DNA of 64,000 bases from Lutibacter sp. A80. Lineage in GTDB: Bacteria > Bacteroidota > Bacteroidia > Flavobacteriales > Flavobacteriaceae. Positions 38,465 through 46,800 of this stretch are shown here, piece by piece. Position 1 is the stretch's first letter. The number at the start of each line of letters is the position of its first letter. The notes under the pieces are model-generated. The model made no database searches. It saw nothing but the letters and a program-made list of their open reading frames with translations, and was not told the DNA's origin. The translations under genes and the position numbers were made by a program. The DNA lies in assembly GCF_022429645.1 (NCBI RefSeq), contig NZ_CP092480.1, positions 2,152,501-2,216,500 on the forward strand, written 5' to 3'.

Positions 38465-39547
38465 ATGGGTTTACACAATAAATATCTTAATCAAGCAAAT
38501 TTTTTTACAAGGAGTCTTTTTAAACTTGATAGAGAAATCCATAAAGATATTGTATACCTCATTCAAAGTAAGATTGATTTTTTTGGTAAGTCTAAGAATA
38601 TTATCAACATATCGTTTGATGATTATTTGAAAGCTAAAAATATTACAAAAAACGACACATACTCTTTTGTCCAATTCCACGAGTTTGTTGAAGAAATTAA
38701 ACAAATAGGAGGAGCATTCTATAACAACATTAATAATAGTTTCATTTCATTCAATATTGTTGATAATGTACAAATTGATTATGAAAATTCAGAAACCTTA
38801 AAAATAGAACTTGGTAAGTTTGGCAAAGTTTTCTTTTTTAAAGAAAAATTACAGGAATATATTAAAGAGATAACACCACAAGGCAAGCCCCAAAAATATT
38901 GTGGACATACCCAAATTGAAAATTCGGCTTTCAAAATTAATGGAATAAGGAGAAAAAAATTCTTTGAAATAATTTCTCAGTTCAAAAATACAGGTTTTTG
39001 TAAAATTTCAGTAAATGAACTTAAAATGTATCTAGGCTACATTGAAATATACGATAAAACAACTCTAGAACCTCTCAAAAGAGATAAACAACTTAAACTA
39101 ATATTTATACCTAAAGATAAATATGATTTTAAAGATAGTTACCCTAAGTATAGTGTTTTTGAGAGAGATTTTTTAGCTCCAGCAATAAAATCAATAAATA
39201 AAGATGTAAGTAAGGATATAAATAATTTAAAAATATCAAGAAAGAAAAAAACTGGAAGAAAAATCACTCATCTAGAATTTACATTTAATGCTCTAGGTAA
39301 AGATTTATCTGAAGAAGAAACTAAATGCCTAAAACACTTTCAAGATTGCGGTTTAGATAGGACACAGGTAATATTTTTACTTAAGAGAATTGGCTATAAA
39401 GAAATGTATGGACGTTGGATGGAAAACGTAGAAAGAAAAGTAATTGAAGGAGAAAGTGAGGCAAAATATTATGAAAGAAAAACACATAAGGAAATAATAA
39501 ATATTTCAGGATATTTATACAGTGTTTTATTCTCGGAATTACAATAG
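38465..39547 (+). CDS. Rep_3 family replication initiator
   Basis: 360 aa. N-terminal and central winged-helix domains are visible: FFTRSLFKLDREIHKDIVYL near the start, FFEIISQFKNTGF...ISVNELKMYLGY in the middle, then the family hallmark YSVFERDFLAPAIKSINK and GRKITHLEFTF. Proteins of this family bind iterons and open the plasmid origin. A 21-bp iteron array lies 37 nt downstream, so the element can probably replicate as a circle after excision (inference). Confidence 0.85.
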   Translation: MGLHNKYLNQANFFTRSLFKLDREIHKDIVYLIQSKIDFFGKSKNIINISFDDYLKAKNITKNDTYSFVQFHEFVEEIKQIGGAFYNNINNSFISFNIVDNVQIDYENSETLKIELGKFGKVFFFKEKLQEYIKEITPQGKPQKYCGHTQIENSAFKINGIRRKKFFEIISQFKNTGFCKISVNELKMYLGYIEIYDKTTLEPLKRDKQLKLIFIPKDKYDFKDSYPKYSVFERDFLAPAIKSINKDVSKDINNLKISRKKKTGRKITHLEFTFNALGKDLSEEETKCLKHFQDCGLDRTQVIFLLKRIGYKEMYGRWMENVERKVIEGESEAKYYERKTHKEIINISGYLYSVLFSELQ

Positions 39548-39583
39548 TTATTAACAAAGATTATTTATATGAAGTACTGTTTT

Positions 39584-39820
39584 AAGGATACAACCTTACA
39601 CTTTAAGGATGCAACCTCACACTTTAAGGATGCAACCTCACACTTTAAGGATACAACCTCATACTTTAAGGATGCAACCTCATACTTTAAGGATGCAACC
39701 TCACACTTTAAGAATGCACCCTCACACTTTAAGGATGCACCCTCACACTTTAAGGATGCACCCTCACACTATGTTAAGGATGCACCCTCACACTTAGATA
39801 AGGATACACCCTCACACTTA
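39584..39820 (+). repeat. iteron array (probable replication origin), 11 units
   Basis: Eleven direct repeats of AAGGATGCAACCTCACACTT plus T, starting at 39584, 39605, 39626, 39647, 39668, 39689, 39710, 39731, 39752, 39776 and 39800. Nine units follow at 21 bp; the last two steps are 24 bp. Units up to 39689 carry CAACC, later ones CACCC. The array lies directly after the Rep_3 gene, as iterons do. Because the period is a multiple of 3, a frame stays open from 39569 to 39877 and would encode a 102-aa peptide repeating KDATSHF. A second frame is open too, so the ORF is probably a by-product. Confidence 0.8.
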
Positions 39821-40003
39821 CGCTCGGCAACACTAGTATTTACAGGTGCTACAGAGTGTCTAAAATACTACTGTTAAATAATGAAAATGAATAAAACTTC
39901 TGTATTTATAATACGAAAAAATGAATAAATATAAAATTAGGTAAAGGGAAAAAATAGTTTTCCCAACTTAAACTTGATATTAAATTTTAATAAAAGTAAA
40001 ATC

Positions 40004-40609
40004 ATGAAAAAAATCACCACAAATGTTTTAAAAAAAATATACAAAGAAGAAGCTGAAATTTATTTCGGAAACTTAGGAAGATATTTTATAATTGATGAAA
40101 ATAATAAAGATTACCTAAACTATCTATGCCACTATTTTGCTGAAAGCTTAGATTTTGAAAAAAAATTTGGAGGAGAACTTAGAAAAGGACTTATGGTTAC
40201 TGGCAAACTAGGTACAGGTAAATCTTCTTCTTTTGATATTGTTCAGAACATATCCAAAAAACACAAATTTACATCTTTATGGTTCGCTAAAAGATCAGCT
40301 AATGAGATAGTAACAAAATACAATGAAAGCCCCTTAAAAGACTCTATAATAAGGGACGCTTCAAGAGGCAAACTGTATTTCGATGACCTAGGAGCTGAAA
40401 AAGAAGCTTCCAATTTCGGAAAAGAAGATATTTTCGTGAGAATTTTTGAATTAAGATATGAGGCATTTAAAGAAAAAGGAACCAAGACTTTTATAAGCAC
40501 CAATTACTCAATATATGACATAAAAAAAAGATACGGAATTAGGCTATATGATCGCTTTAAAGAGATGTTTAATCTTATAGAACTAAATGGTGAAAGTAGA
40601 AGATTTTAA
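40004..40609 (+). CDS. DnaC/IstB-like AAA+ ATPase (helicase loader)
   Basis: 201 aa from the ATG at 40004; an in-frame ATG at 39974 adds 10 residues. Walker A is GKLGTGKSS (about 67-75), Walker B LYFDDLG (124-130, D127/D128) and a sensor segment TFISTNYS follows. The C-terminal arginine segment YGIRLYDRFKEMF is as in DnaC-type loaders. It probably loads the replicative helicase at the iteron origin just upstream. Confidence 0.8.
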   Translation: MKKITTNVLKKIYKEEAEIYFGNLGRYFIIDENNKDYLNYLCHYFAESLDFEKKFGGELRKGLMVTGKLGTGKSSSFDIVQNISKKHKFTSLWFAKRSANEIVTKYNESPLKDSIIRDASRGKLYFDDLGAEKEASNFGKEDIFVRIFELRYEAFKEKGTKTFISTNYSIYDIKKRYGIRLYDRFKEMFNLIELNGESRRF

Positions 40610-40685
40610 AAAACATTAAAATTAATTATAATGAGGATAATAACACATCAATAATAATTAATTATTCGATAAACTTAGGTTTTAG

Positions 40686-40740
40686 CAAGGTGTGTTATCG
40701 ACAGGTCGATAACTCAAAATCCTACGAAGTTTTGACCTTG
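40686..40740. other. candidate origin of transfer (oriT) with nested dyads
   Basis: Three dyads: GTTATCGAC-AG-GTCGATAAC (40694-40713, perfect 9-bp arms), TCAAAA / TTTTGA (40714-40719 / 40730-40735) and the enclosing CAAGGT / ACCTTG (40686-40691 / 40735-40740). It lies just upstream of a mobC-like remnant, the normal place of oriT in mobilisable Bacteroidota elements. Confidence 0.5.
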
Positions 40741-40808
40741 ATTTATGCTCCTTACAGTTGCAGAAATACCTAAAAATTAAAAATTTCAATACCCCCCCTT
40801 AACTATAT

Positions 40809-41066
40809 ATGAAAAAATCAAGAGCATTAAAAACCAAAAACAGAAGACCATTTTTAGAAGACGGCTTAAAAGGAAATGAGTTAAAAAACTATTTATTTAA
40901 TCATAAAGTTGATAAAAGAATTAAATAAGATTGGAGTTAACATCAACCAAGCCGTAAAAAAATAAACAGTTTTAATACAAAAGATTAAAAGACAAATAAG
41001 CAAATAGAAAACTTACTATCATTTATGGATAGAGTAATGCATCTTCTTAATCAATTGTTATTTTAA
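40809..41066 (+). pseudogene. decayed mobC-like mobilisation gene
   Basis: The first frame (40809-40928) gives 39 aa. At its stop, the next frame continues as LNKIGVNINQAVKK (from 40921), close to the MobC motif LNxIGxNxNQ. After a second slip the first frame resumes (KINSFNTKD, stop, KTNKQIENLLSFMDRVMHLL), ending at 41066. Two frameshifts and one in-frame stop thus break one continuous protein of about 85 aa. MobC helps the relaxase nick oriT. No relaxase gene follows, so mobilisation functions have been lost. Confidence 0.55.
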
Positions 41067-41103
41067 CTAAAAAAATCAAGCTAAACAGCTAAATAATAAT
41101 AAT

Positions 41104-41469
41104 ATGAAAATATATTTAAACTTAACAACCCTGCAAAACTTGCTTTCAATTTTTGAAAAAGCTCCATACAACTATCTTAGTTCAAATAGGAACAGTATTT
41201 TAACACATAATGAAATGTTACATAGAAAAATTTTAAGCCCAATGGGTATTCCTCCAATTTCTAACAAAGAATTGGTTTTTAGAAAAATTTATGAACTCAA
41301 CAATATTGAATCAAAAAAACAACTGTATGGTCTCTACAAATCTATTGAATTTATTAAATTTTACGGTTTAAACATTTATGAAATTAGCCTTATTATTGAC
41401 GAAATTGTATTTGAAATCGAGAATTATTATTTAACACCAAATAGAACCATTTTTAACCCCTTTTCCTAG
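41104..41469 (+). CDS. hypothetical protein
   Basis: 121 aa, no signal or membrane segment. It is helical, with HNEMLHRKILSPMGIPPISN in the middle and a C-terminal LIIDEIVFEIENYY. It is in the position where a relaxase gene would follow mobC but has no relaxase motif. No family is recognised; it could be an element accessory protein. Confidence 0.45.
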   Translation: MKIYLNLTTLQNLLSIFEKAPYNYLSSNRNSILTHNEMLHRKILSPMGIPPISNKELVFRKIYELNNIESKKQLYGLYKSIEFIKFYGLNIYEISLIIDEIVFEIENYYLTPNRTIFNPFS

Positions 41470-41892
41470 TTTACAACAAATAAAATTGATTCAATTATAA
41501 TCCTTAAGACAATGTATATCTAAACTCATTTTTACAGAGGAATTTATTTATAAAATTATTGGCAACATATCATCAACATTAAGATATATGAATGATGTAA
41601 GTCATGTCATATATGTGATAAATGTTATATATGTAATAAATGTTATATATATAATAAATATTATATGTCTAAATTTTCAGGAAGAACTTTTTTCCCTTTT
41701 CCTTAAAATATACTTGAATTAATTAATTGGGGTGTGTAATTACGCATTATTAAATTCAAATATATACGTCATTTATATCATATAAATCATATAAGTCATA
41801 TAAGTCATATAAGTCATATAATTAAACAACGAAATTGTGGGGGTGTGTAATTACGCATTTTCAATAAATACATCAAAAATTTATAGTAAAAA
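41470..41892. repeat. non-coding repeat region between element core and defence cargo
   Basis: No gene. It contains three 18-bp tandem units ATAAATGTTATATATGTA (41618-41671), five 9-bp units TCATATAAG (41778-41822), and two copies of GGGGTGTGTAATTACGCATT (41729-41748 and 41840-41859) flanking the 9-bp units. It may be a partition site, a second replication element or a recombination scar. Confidence 0.65.
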
Positions 41893-41924
41893 TTTGAGAT
41901 AAGTATCATTTTTTACTACTTTTA
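41893..41924 (+). promoter_or_regulatory. promoter of the AbiE pair
   Basis: TTTG at 41893-41896, a 20-nt gap, then TACTTTTA at 41917-41924 (7 of 8 to TAnnTTTG). The predicted start is near 41931, only 10 nt before the GTG start codon. Confidence 0.5.
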
Positions 41925-41940
41925 TAAAAATTTTACTAAA

Positions 41941-42732
41941 GTGAATGCTAAGGATTATATAAAACAATTATTATCTATTGAGAATTTCTCCTTTTCACTT
42001 GAAGAAATTACTCAGCAAACAGATAATAAAGGAACATCACTAAAATTTGAACTTGCCAGATTAATTGAAAAAAAAGAAATTGTAAACCTTAGAAAAGGTT
42101 TTTATTTGATTATCCCTCCCAGATATTCAAGACAAGGACAGATTCCTATTCAACTTTACATTGAGAAACTTTTTAAATATTTAAATAAATCTTATTATTT
42201 AGGATTTTATACTGCAGCAAAATTCCACGGAGCAAGTCACCAACAATCACAAAAAGAATATGTGATGATTCAAACACCTTCATTACCTGATATTAATAAA
42301 AACTCTGTTGATATTCGGTTTTTCACAACAACTACTTTGACTAACAAAAATATTATTGAAAAAAAATCAGATGCAGGAATTTTTAAAATATCAAGCCCTG
42401 TACTAACAACTGTTGACTTGATTCACCACCAAACTAAATTAGGGGGACTCAATAGAATGCTTGCAATTATTGAAGAGTTATCTGAAGAAATAAATGAAAT
42501 CGACTTAAGTGAATTACTCACCTGGTACCCACATAAGAGTACTTTACAACGATTAGGCTTCATTCTTGAATTAGTTGAAGCCGATGAAAAATTAATTGAA
42601 ATACTATCAAAGTATTTTGAAAGAGATAATTATTATCCTGTTTTATTAAGCCCTAGATCATCAGAAAAACCTGGAGCAGTAAATAATAAGTGGAAAGTGG
42701 CTATAAATATTAAACTAGAAAGCGATTTATGA
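41941..42732 (+). CDS. abiEi: AbiEi-type antitoxin (transcriptional regulator)
   Basis: 263 aa with a GTG start. The N-terminal 60 residues are a winged HTH (FSLEEITQQTDNKGTSLKFELARLIEKKEIVNLRKGFYLI), as in AbiEi antitoxins, followed by the AbiEi core (YYLGFYTAAKFHGASHQQSQ, KISSPVLTTVDLIHH). It binds its own promoter and neutralises the AbiEii toxin. It overlaps the toxin gene by 4 nt (ATGA), the usual antitoxin-first order of this type IV pair. Confidence 0.88.
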   Translation: MNAKDYIKQLLSIENFSFSLEEITQQTDNKGTSLKFELARLIEKKEIVNLRKGFYLIIPPRYSRQGQIPIQLYIEKLFKYLNKSYYLGFYTAAKFHGASHQQSQKEYVMIQTPSLPDINKNSVDIRFFTTTTLTNKNIIEKKSDAGIFKISSPVLTTVDLIHHQTKLGGLNRMLAIIEELSEEINEIDLSELLTWYPHKSTLQRLGFILELVEADEKLIEILSKYFERDNYYPVLLSPRSSEKPGAVNNKWKVAINIKLESDL

Positions 42733-43520
42733 TCCCAAAACCAGATATAGCAAAATGGCAAGCCCATGCACCTTGGAAACAATTTTACCAGATAGAACAA
42801 GACTTAGTTATTAGTAGAGCCTTAATTGAAATCTTTTCAGATGATTTTCTCCAAGAAAATTTGGCTTTTAGAGGTGGTACAGCTTTACATAAGCTATATT
42901 TAAATCCAGCACCAAGATATTCTGAAGATATAGATTTAGTTCAGATAAAACCTGGACCTATAAAACCAGTAATGCAACGCATAAATGAAGTTATTACATT
43001 TTTTGAAGAAAAAAGAAGTACAAAAATAGGAGGTCATGGAGCGAAAGCATTGTATAGATTTAATTCAGAATATGAGGATATTCGTCTCAGGTTAAAATTA
43101 GAAATAAACTGTAAAGAACATTTTAATGTATTAGAATGGGTTGATTTTCCTTTTGAAGTAAAAAGCGAATGGTTTTCTGGTAAAGCTAAGATTAGAACTT
43201 ATAACATAAATGAACTCTTAGGAACAAAAATGAGAGCTTTATACCAGCGTAGCAAAGGACGAGATTTATTCGATTTAGATTATTCAAGGTTGAATATGGA
43301 ATTGAATACTGAAGAAATAATTGAAAGCTTTAAAGAGTACACAACCTTTTCTACAGGGAACAGACCCCCTAGTCAAAAAGAATTTTTACAAAATATTGAA
43401 GAAAAAGAGCAAGACCCAAATTTTACAGGAGACATGGAAGCTCTTTTGAGACCAGAAATAACATACAACCAAGAAGCTGCTTTTAAGTGGCTTAAAAGTG
43501 AATTGATAGAAAAAATATAA
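42729..43520 (+). CDS. abiEii: AbiEii-type nucleotidyltransferase toxin
   Basis: 263 aa. The nucleotidyltransferase motifs are visible: FRGGTALHKLY (about 48-57) with the following SEDIDLV (D67 and D69), a central LRLKLEIN, and KMRALYQRSKGRDLFDLDY near 165-184. AbiEii toxins modify tRNA or other targets and stop growth, protecting the population from phage and stabilising mobile DNA. All key residues appear intact, so the pair is probably active. It ends 75 nt before the tracrRNA terminator. Confidence 0.88.
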   Translation: MIPKPDIAKWQAHAPWKQFYQIEQDLVISRALIEIFSDDFLQENLAFRGGTALHKLYLNPAPRYSEDIDLVQIKPGPIKPVMQRINEVITFFEEKRSTKIGGHGAKALYRFNSEYEDIRLRLKLEINCKEHFNVLEWVDFPFEVKSEWFSGKAKIRTYNINELLGTKMRALYQRSKGRDLFDLDYSRLNMELNTEEIIESFKEYTTFSTGNRPPSQKEFLQNIEEKEQDPNFTGDMEALLRPEITYNQEAAFKWLKSELIEKI

Positions 43521-43595
43521 GTTTAAATATATAAAAAAACTGTTTTAAATAAATTTAACCCATTTATACCCCTAGTATAATTTTAATTAAACGTT

Positions 43596-43680
43596 AAAAA
43601 AAGACACTCAAATTAATGAGTGCCATTTTAAATGTTTTCACAACGGAATAATCCTTATTGTGAATTGCTTTCTGATTTGT
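43596..43680 (-). ncRNA. tracrRNA of the type II-C system
   Basis: On the - strand, the first 24 nt or so (to about 43657) are complementary to the 5' half of the crRNA repeat: the + strand here reads TTGTGAATTGCTTTC, then T instead of A, then GATTTGTA. Next comes a nexus-like GGATTATTCC segment, then the terminator hairpin GGCACTCA / TGAGTGTC (43603-43624, 8 bp with one G-U) and a T run ending near 43596. A perfect -7 box, TATATTTG, lies at 43685-43692 on the - strand. It is transcribed away from cas9. Confidence 0.85.
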
Positions 43681-43684
43681 AATT

Positions 43685-43692
43685 CAAATATA
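43685..43692 (-). promoter_or_regulatory. -7 element of the tracrRNA promoter
   Basis: On the - strand TATATTTG, a perfect TAnnTTTG, placed so that transcription would begin at or just before the anti-repeat. No clear TTG at the optimal -33 distance. Confidence 0.5.
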
Positions 43693-43772
43693 CACAAAAA
43701 GAGAATACTATTTAATGACACAAATCATTTTTGATAAAATTTTTTTTTAGTAAATTCAAAGTTTAAAATTGT

Positions 43773-43804
43773 TTTGAAATTAATCTTTATCTATTCTATC
43801 TTTT
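43773..43804 (+). promoter_or_regulatory. cas9 promoter
   Basis: TTTG (43773-43776), 20-nt gap, TATCTTTT (43797-43804; 7 of 8 to TAnnTTTG). The start is predicted near 43811, about 40 nt before the cas9 ATG. Confidence 0.5.
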
Positions 43805-43851
43805 TTTAGAATTAGATAAGGGTTTCTTCTTATAAAAAAGTTGTATTACAC

Positions 43852-46800
43852 ATGAAAAAAATATTAGGATTAGACCTTGGAACAGCGTCTATTGGATGGG
43901 CTTTGGTAAAAGAAGCTGAAGTATTAACTGAGAAATCTGAAATTATTAAATTAGGTGTACGAGTTAATCCGTTAACAACAGATGAACTAACAGATTTTGA
44001 AAAAGGTAGACCTCTTTCTGTAAATGCAGATAGAACATTAAAACGCGGAGCTAGAAGAAATTTACAACGATTTAAATTACGTAGAAAGAATTTAATTGAA
44101 ATACTTTGTAAATATGATTTAATTTCAAAAGATACACCATTAACTGAAATTGGTAAAGAAACTACACATCAAACATTAGCGTTAAGAGCAAAAGCAGCTA
44201 AAGAAAAAATTGATTTAGATGAATTTGCCCGTGTATTATTAACGATAAACAAAAAGAGAGGATATAAAAGTAGTAGAAAAGCTGTAAGCGAAGATGAAGG
44301 TGTTGCAGTAGATGGAATGGCTGTTGCAAAAGAGTTGTATGAGAATAATTTAACACCTGGTGAATATGTTTTTGCTTTATTAAAAAAAGATAAAAAATTT
44401 ATTCCAGATTTTTATCGCTCAGACTTACAAGAAGAGTTTAATAAAATTTGGGAAACACAAAAACAGCATTATCCATCTATTTTAAGCGATGAACTATTTC
44501 TAGAATTACAAGGTAAAAACAAAGGTGCTACTTGGAAAATTTGTGAAATACCTTTTAATATTGTTGGAATAAAATTAGATGGTACTGCTAAAGAACAAAA
44601 ACTAAAAAAGTATCAATTACGAGCAGAATCACTTCAAAGTAAAATAAGTTTAGAACATTTAGCTATTGTTTTACAAGAAATTAACAATGAACTAAATAAA
44701 TCTAGTGGTTATTTAGGGGCTATTAGTGATAGAAGTAAAGAATTATATTTCAATAAGCTAACTGTTGGTGAGTATCTGTACAAACAAATTAAAGAAAATC
44801 CACATACATCACTTAAAAATCAAGTCTTTTATAGACAAGATTATTTAGATGAATTTGAACAAATTTGGGAAGTACAAGCAAGATATCATTCAATTTTAAC
44901 AGCAGATCTTAAAGAAGAAATAAGAGATATAATTATTTTTTATCAGCGTAAATTAAAGTCTCAAAAAGGCTTGCTAAGTTTTTGTCAGTTTGAAAGTAAA
45001 GAGCAAGAATACATAGATGCTCTTACTGGGAAAACAAAAAAGAGAACTATTGGACCAAAAGTAATTTCTAAATCTTCACCTTTATTTCAAGAGTTTAAAA
45101 TTTGGCAAAACCTAAATAACTTAGAGTTTAAACCCAAAAAAAACTTAGAGAACAATAAAGAAAAATTTGTATTAGATGAAGAAACAAATCAATTACTTTT
45201 TGAAGAATTAAATATAAGAGGAGATTTAAAAGCTAATGAAGTTTTAAAATTTTTAGGCAAAAAACCGTCTGAGTGGAAATGTAATTTTGAGAAAATTGAA
45301 GGGAATAGAACCAACCAAGCATTGTACAATGTTTATCAACAAATATGCGAAATTGAAGGTTATGGGTTTGATTGGAATAAAAAAACAGCGATTGAAATAA
45401 AAGATGAGCTTAAAGTTGTATTTCCTCAAATAGGAATAAAATCAACTATTTTAGATTTTGACACTACTGTAGAAGGAATTGATTTTGATAAGCAAGACAG
45501 TTATCAACTTTGGCATTTATTATATGCTGCAGAGGATGATGGAAAAATTAGTGAAGCCGATAAAATTGTTTATGGCAACTTAAATGTAAACCTTAAAAAG
45601 AAATTACACTTAAAATATGGATTTAAGCCTGAGTATGCAAAACTATTGTCTTCAATAAGTTTACAACAAGATTATAGTAGTTTATCTACAAAAGCAATAA
45701 GAAAAATATTACCATATTTACAAAATGGAAACGAATTTTCTGAAGCTTGTAAATTAGCCGGTTATAATCATTCTAACTCTTTAACAAAAGATGAATTAGC
45801 GAAACGTACTTTGAAGGATACTTTAGAATTACTTCCTAAAAATAGCTTAAGAAATCCTGTAGTTGAAAAGATTTTAAATCAAATGGTTAACCTAATCAAT
45901 CAAGTAATTGAAAGGTATGGAAAGCCCGATGAAGTACGTATAGAGTTAGCTCGTGAATTAAAAAAATCTGCCAAAGAACGTGCAGAAATGACTAGCTTTA
46001 TTTCAAAAGCTACTACTGCCAATATTGATATTAAAAAAACAATTACAAAAGAATACGGTATACCTAACCCAACTAAAAATGATGTTATTCGCTATAAGTT
46101 ATGGCAAGAGTTAGCTCCTTTAGGTTATAAAACAATATTTACTGGTAAAGAAATTTCGCCTCAACAATTATTCTCAAAAGAAATTGATATTGAACATATT
46201 ATACCAAAAGCATTACTATTTGATGATTCCTTTTCAAATAAAACATTGGCTTTTAAAAAAATTAACTTACAAAAAAGAGATAGAACTGCTCTAGATTTTA
46301 TTGAAGAAGATTTTAATGATCAAGTTGACAATTTTAAAAGTAGGGTAGAAACACTTTTTAATAAAGGAAAAGGCTTAATTAGTAACGGAAAGTATAAAAA
46401 AATGCTAATGAGCAAAGAGAATTTACCCGATGGTTTTATTGAACGCGATTTGCGTAACTCCCAATATATTGCAAAAAAAGCAAGAACAATGTTGTTAGAT
46501 GTATTTCCAAATGTTGTCGCAACTACTGGAGGTATTACAAATAAATTGCGTGAAGATTGGGGATTAATTAATATAATGAAAGAACTTAACTTACCTAAGT
46601 ATAAAGCATTGGGTTTAACTGATATTGAAATAAGAAAAAACAATAAAGAAGTTGAAGTAATAAAAGATTGGACAAAACGAAATGACCATAGACATCATGC
46701 AATGGATGCTTTAACCGTTGCTTTTACATCTCATAATCATATACAATATATTAATAATTTAAGTGCTAGAAAAAATAAAAAAAATGAAAAGCATACATCA

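Noticed and set aside
39609-39797. Second repetitive frame (MQPHTLR repeats) in the iteron array
   Set aside because: Pure consequence of the 21-bp period; no start context and a better explanation as iterons.
41729-41859. The two 20-bp repeats as ends of an insertion sequence
   Set aside because: They are in direct, not inverted, orientation and no transposase lies between them.
46320-46643. 107-aa frame on the - strand inside cas9
   Set aside because: Shadow frame; cas9 is intact on the + strand with all catalytic motifs.
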